Assembly (NCBI GenBank): GCA_964384825.1
Contig: CAYLMM010000087.1
Coordinates: 1 to 7,402 of the forward strand
Length of the DNA stretch: 7,402 nucleotides
Direction of reading: 5' to 3'
Origin: CAYLMM01 sp964384825
GTDB taxonomy: Bacteria > Krumholzibacteriota > Krumholzibacteriia > LZORAL124-64-63
Below, piece by piece: positions 5,386 to 7,402 of this stretch. The notes under the pieces were generated by a model. That model worked only from the letters and a program-made list of their open reading frames with translations, was not told where the DNA came from and made no database searches. Made by a program: the position numbers and the translations under genes. Every line of letters begins with the position of its first letter. Within the stretch, counting starts at the first letter, position 1.

Positions 5386-6885
5386 ATGCCCGATATCCGC
5401 TTCCACCAGAGTCTGCACTTCCGCATCACGGCGATTTTCCTGGTGCTGCTGGCCGCCTTCACGGTCGGCTACTACCACTGGATGCAGAAGCTGATCTTCG
5501 GCGTGGAATGGGCCGCGGGCGAGCAGCAGTGGCACGAGGAGCTGCAGGTCGCGGAATTCGACAGCCTGGCCCGGCTGCTGTCTCCGGTGCGCGAGGATCC
5601 CGAGCGGGCCGCCGAACTGCTCGACGACTACGCGCGGCGGGTGGAGAACTACGGAATCGAGATCTCGGTCGTCGACGCCGAAGGCCGCCTGCGGACGACC
5701 ACCGGACCCGAACCCGAAATCCGCCTGCTGGAGACGATCTCGCCCGCCCTGCTCGACTCGATGAGCCGGCCGGACTGGGATTTCGATTCCTTCCCCATCA
5801 GCGACGACCTGACCGCCTACCCGAACCTGATCTTCGGCGTCAGCCCGATCCGCGCCGCCGCCGACACCACCGCGCCGGCCGACGGCTGGCTGATCGGGGC
5901 CTTCGTCATTCCGGACGTTCCCGAATCCGAGCTGGCCGCCGACGAACGGAACCTGCAGATCTGGGGCACCATCGCGGTCCTGATCTACGCCGCGCTGGTC
6001 GGTCTGATCATCATGGCCTGGGTCAGCCGCCGCGTGCGCCGGCTCTCTATCGAGATGGAGGCTTTCCGGGGGGGGGATTTCGAGCGGCGCGTCGATGCCC
6101 GGGCCGGGGACGAGATCGGCGTCCTGGGACGCGACTTCAACGCCATGGCCGAACGCCTTTCGGGCCTGATCGCGAAGCTCCAGGAATCGCGCGACTTCCA
6201 GCGGCAGCTGGTGGCCAACGTCTCGCACGATCTGCGCACGCCGCTGGCCGGGCTGCGCGGGTACGTCGAAACCCTGGAATTGCGCGGCGAGACGATGGAT
6301 CCCGAGGAGCGCCGGCGGTGCATGGGCAGGATCACCAAGAACCTCGACGGCCTCGCGGGGCTGATCGAGAGGCTCTTCGAACTGTCGCGCCTCGACACCG
6401 GACAGGTGGAGTTCCGGCGCGAGGCCTTCCCCCTGCCGGAGCTGGCCGCGGCCGTCCTGGAACAGTTCGGCGGCGAAGCCGAGCGTCTGAACGTGTCGCT
6501 GGCCTGCGACGCGCCGGAAGATCTGCCCCTGGTCTGGGCCGATCCTGTCTGGATCCGCCAGGTGCTGCAGAACCTGGTGGCCAACGGGTTGAAGTTCAAC
6601 CGCGAGAACGGCGAGATCCGCATCTCCCTGGAACCGGTCGGCGAAGGGATCGCGGTGAGCGTCGCCGACACCGGAGTCGGCATCTCCGAAGAGGATCTGC
6701 CCCACGTCTTCGAGCGCTTCTACACCGCGGACAAGAGCCGCAGCGGAACCTGGGGCGGCACCGGGCTGGGACTGGCCATCGCGCAATCGGTGGTCGCCGG
6801 CCACGGCGGCGAGCTGACCGTCGCCAGCTCCCGCGACGAGGGCACAGTTTTCCGGTTCACCCTGCCGGCGGCTCCTGCGGACTGA
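5386..6885 (+). CDS. Membrane sensor histidine kinase (HAMP-HisKA-HATPase), partner of the preceding regulator
   Basis: A 499-residue inner-membrane kinase that phosphorylates the regulator encoded 15 bp upstream. TM1 is at about 12-30, an extracytoplasmic sensor at about 31-190, TM2 at about 192-213 and HAMP at about 211-262. The HisKA domain has His281 (NVSHDLRTPL). The HATPase domain has an N-box with Asn396/Asn400 (LQNLVANGLKF), a G1 box DTGVGI (428-433), an F-box FERFYT (442-447) and a G2 box GGTGLGLAI (457-465). The sensor contains IEISVVDAEGRLRTTTG and a late NLIFGVSPI/DGWLIGAFVIPD strand pair, which could be a PAS-like (PDC) fold; its ligand is unknown. There is no PAS between HAMP and HisKA, unlike PhoR. 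A nine-G run (6068-6076) lies in the HAMP coding region. GAGG lies 4 nt before the ATG. The 3' end overlaps the convergent symporter gene by 29 bp. Confidence 0.96.
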   Translation: MPDIRFHQSLHFRITAIFLVLLAAFTVGYYHWMQKLIFGVEWAAGEQQWHEELQVAEFDSLARLLSPVREDPERAAELLDDYARRVENYGIEISVVDAEGRLRTTTGPEPEIRLLETISPALLDSMSRPDWDFDSFPISDDLTAYPNLIFGVSPIRAAADTTAPADGWLIGAFVIPDVPESELAADERNLQIWGTIAVLIYAALVGLIIMAWVSRRVRRLSIEMEAFRGGDFERRVDARAGDEIGVLGRDFNAMAERLSGLIAKLQESRDFQRQLVANVSHDLRTPLAGLRGYVETLELRGETMDPEERRRCMGRITKNLDGLAGLIERLFELSRLDTGQVEFRREAFPLPELAAAVLEQFGGEAERLNVSLACDAPEDLPLVWADPVWIRQVLQNLVANGLKFNRENGEIRISLEPVGEGIAVSVADTGVGISEEDLPHVFERFYTADKSRSGTWGGTGLGLAIAQSVVAGHGGELTVASSRDEGTVFRFTLPAAPAD

Positions 6886-7402
6886 CCGCCGGCCGGCGCA
6901 TGGTCCGCGCGACCAGCAGCCCGCCGACCGCCGCGACCCCCAGCAGGACCAGGCCGCCGACCGTGGCCCCGAGCACCAGCTTGCCGATCCCGAAGGTCAG
7001 GCCGTACACGGTCATCACCCCGCCCAGCCAACCGGTCATCGCGTAGCGGCCCAGGCCGTCGGAGCGCACCCCCGGCAGCCCGCGGGTCACCGGCCCCCAG
7101 GCTCCGCCCGGGCGGACGCGCCGGTAGAACGCGCGCAGGCGCTCGGCGTCGACCGGACGGGTCAGCAGGGTGGCCGCGACCCAGGCGGCGATCGTCAACG
7201 GCACCAGGATCAGGGCCTTGTGATGGGTCTGCAGCGCGACCCCGGCGATCCGGGGCGCGGTTCCGAAGAGCTCGTACGCCGGCCCGGCCTGGATCGCGGC
7301 CGTGACCTCGAAACCCACCGCGATCAGCACCGAGGCGGCCAGGGCCGTGATCTCGCTCCAGGCGTTGATCCGCCACCAGAACCAGCGCAGGATCAGCACC
7401 GG
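6857..7402 (-). CDS. Sodium:solute symporter (SSF family), C-terminal part, cut by the window edge
   Basis: Only the last 181 residues are in the window; the gene continues beyond 7402. The opening LRWFWWRINAWSEITAL is a phrase I associate with late helices of SSF-type sodium/solute symporters. At least four membrane segments are visible, at about residues 15-37, 62-82, 124-144 and 147-166. Between the second and third lies a cytoplasmic-looking stretch, RLRAFYRRVRPGGAW, also typical of one SSF subgroup. The tail ends MRRPAVSPQEPPAG. Its probable role is sodium-coupled uptake of a small solute; the substrate cannot be inferred from this part. The stop (6859-6857) lies inside the 3' end of the histidine kinase gene, a tail-to-tail overlap. 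No functional link to the kinase is implied by that overlap alone. Confidence 0.82.
   Translation of the reverse strand, partial: PVLILRWFWWRINAWSEITALAASVLIAVGFEVTAAIQAGPAYELFGTAPRIAGVALQTHHKALILVPLTIAAWVAATLLTRPVDAERLRAFYRRVRPGGAWGPVTRGLPGVRSDGLGRYAMTGWLGGVMTVYGLTFGIGKLVLGATVGGLVLLGVAAVGGLLVARTMRRPAVSPQEPPAG
6864..6893. terminator. Possible shared hairpin at the convergent gene ends
   Basis: GCCGGCGG (6864-6871) and CCGCCGGC (6886-6893) form a perfect 8-bp stem around 14 nt that includes the kinase stop codon, a few bases after the symporter stop at 6857-6859. No T-run follows on either strand, so this is at best a weak or factor-assisted bidirectional terminator. GC-rich DNA gives such stems by chance. 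Confidence 0.3.

Noticed and set aside
4651..6885. Identity as PhoB/PhoR because of the Pho-box-like sites
   Set aside because: The kinase has a large extracytoplasmic sensor and no cytoplasmic PAS before HisKA, unlike PhoR, and no phosphate genes are nearby. Only the site architecture is shared.
4492..7046. Open frames of 770 codons (minus) and 797 codons (plus, other frame) over the two-component genes
   Set aside because: The annotated frames contain every receiver and kinase motif in order; these alternatives are Arg/Gln/Asp/Gly-rich shadows with no domains.

Overview
The window is a GC-rich, densely packed stretch of bacterial chromosome carrying six genes. Three are on the minus strand on the left (an ABC exporter pair, then a secreted protease), two on the plus strand in the middle (a two-component system), and a truncated minus-strand symporter enters from the right edge. 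High GC at third codon positions, Shine-Dalgarno sequences before most starts, a Sec signal peptide and a two-pass sensor kinase fit a high-GC Gram-negative-type bacterium. The symporter tail and the protease subfamily recall proteins I associate with poorly cultured phyla near the Bacteroidetes/FCB group or Planctomycetes, but the taxon cannot be fixed from this window. No tRNA, rRNA, CRISPR array or transposase is visible.

Left part (1-4266, all minus strand): an ABC-2 type exporter operon (ATPase 4266-3304, permease 3307-2051) whose genes overlap by ATGA and which ends in an intrinsic terminator directly after the permease stop. A separate gene for a secreted subtilisin-like (S8) protease follows (1894-47), with its own extended -10 promoter. 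Its catalytic motifs are non-canonical (HATH instead of HGTH, GTSSAAA instead of GTSMAAP), and it has a KP-43-like C-terminal beta domain.

Middle (4267-4650): a 384-bp non-coding region between the leftward ABC operon and the rightward two-component genes. It is the most unusual part of the window. It holds two Pho-box-like elements in opposite orientation, built from four half-sites that all read NTNTCAC, each pair at an exact 11-bp period. It also holds a TGGCAAA tandem repeat within phased A/T tracts, and a minus-strand hairpin pair ending in a strong terminator with seven U's, although no minus-strand gene lies upstream of it. That arrangement suggests either a small RNA of about 90 nt or a transcription attenuator in the leader of the ABC operon.

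Right part: an OmpR/PhoB-family response regulator (4651-5370) and, 15 bp later, its sensor histidine kinase (5386-6885). The kinase overlaps by 29 bp, tail to tail, with the 3' end of a sodium:solute symporter gene (7402-6857). The simplest working model is that the kinase/regulator pair senses an envelope or solute signal, controls its own gene, and probably controls the divergent ABC exporter through the shared intergenic region. This model is inferred from gene order and the repeat sites, not shown directly.
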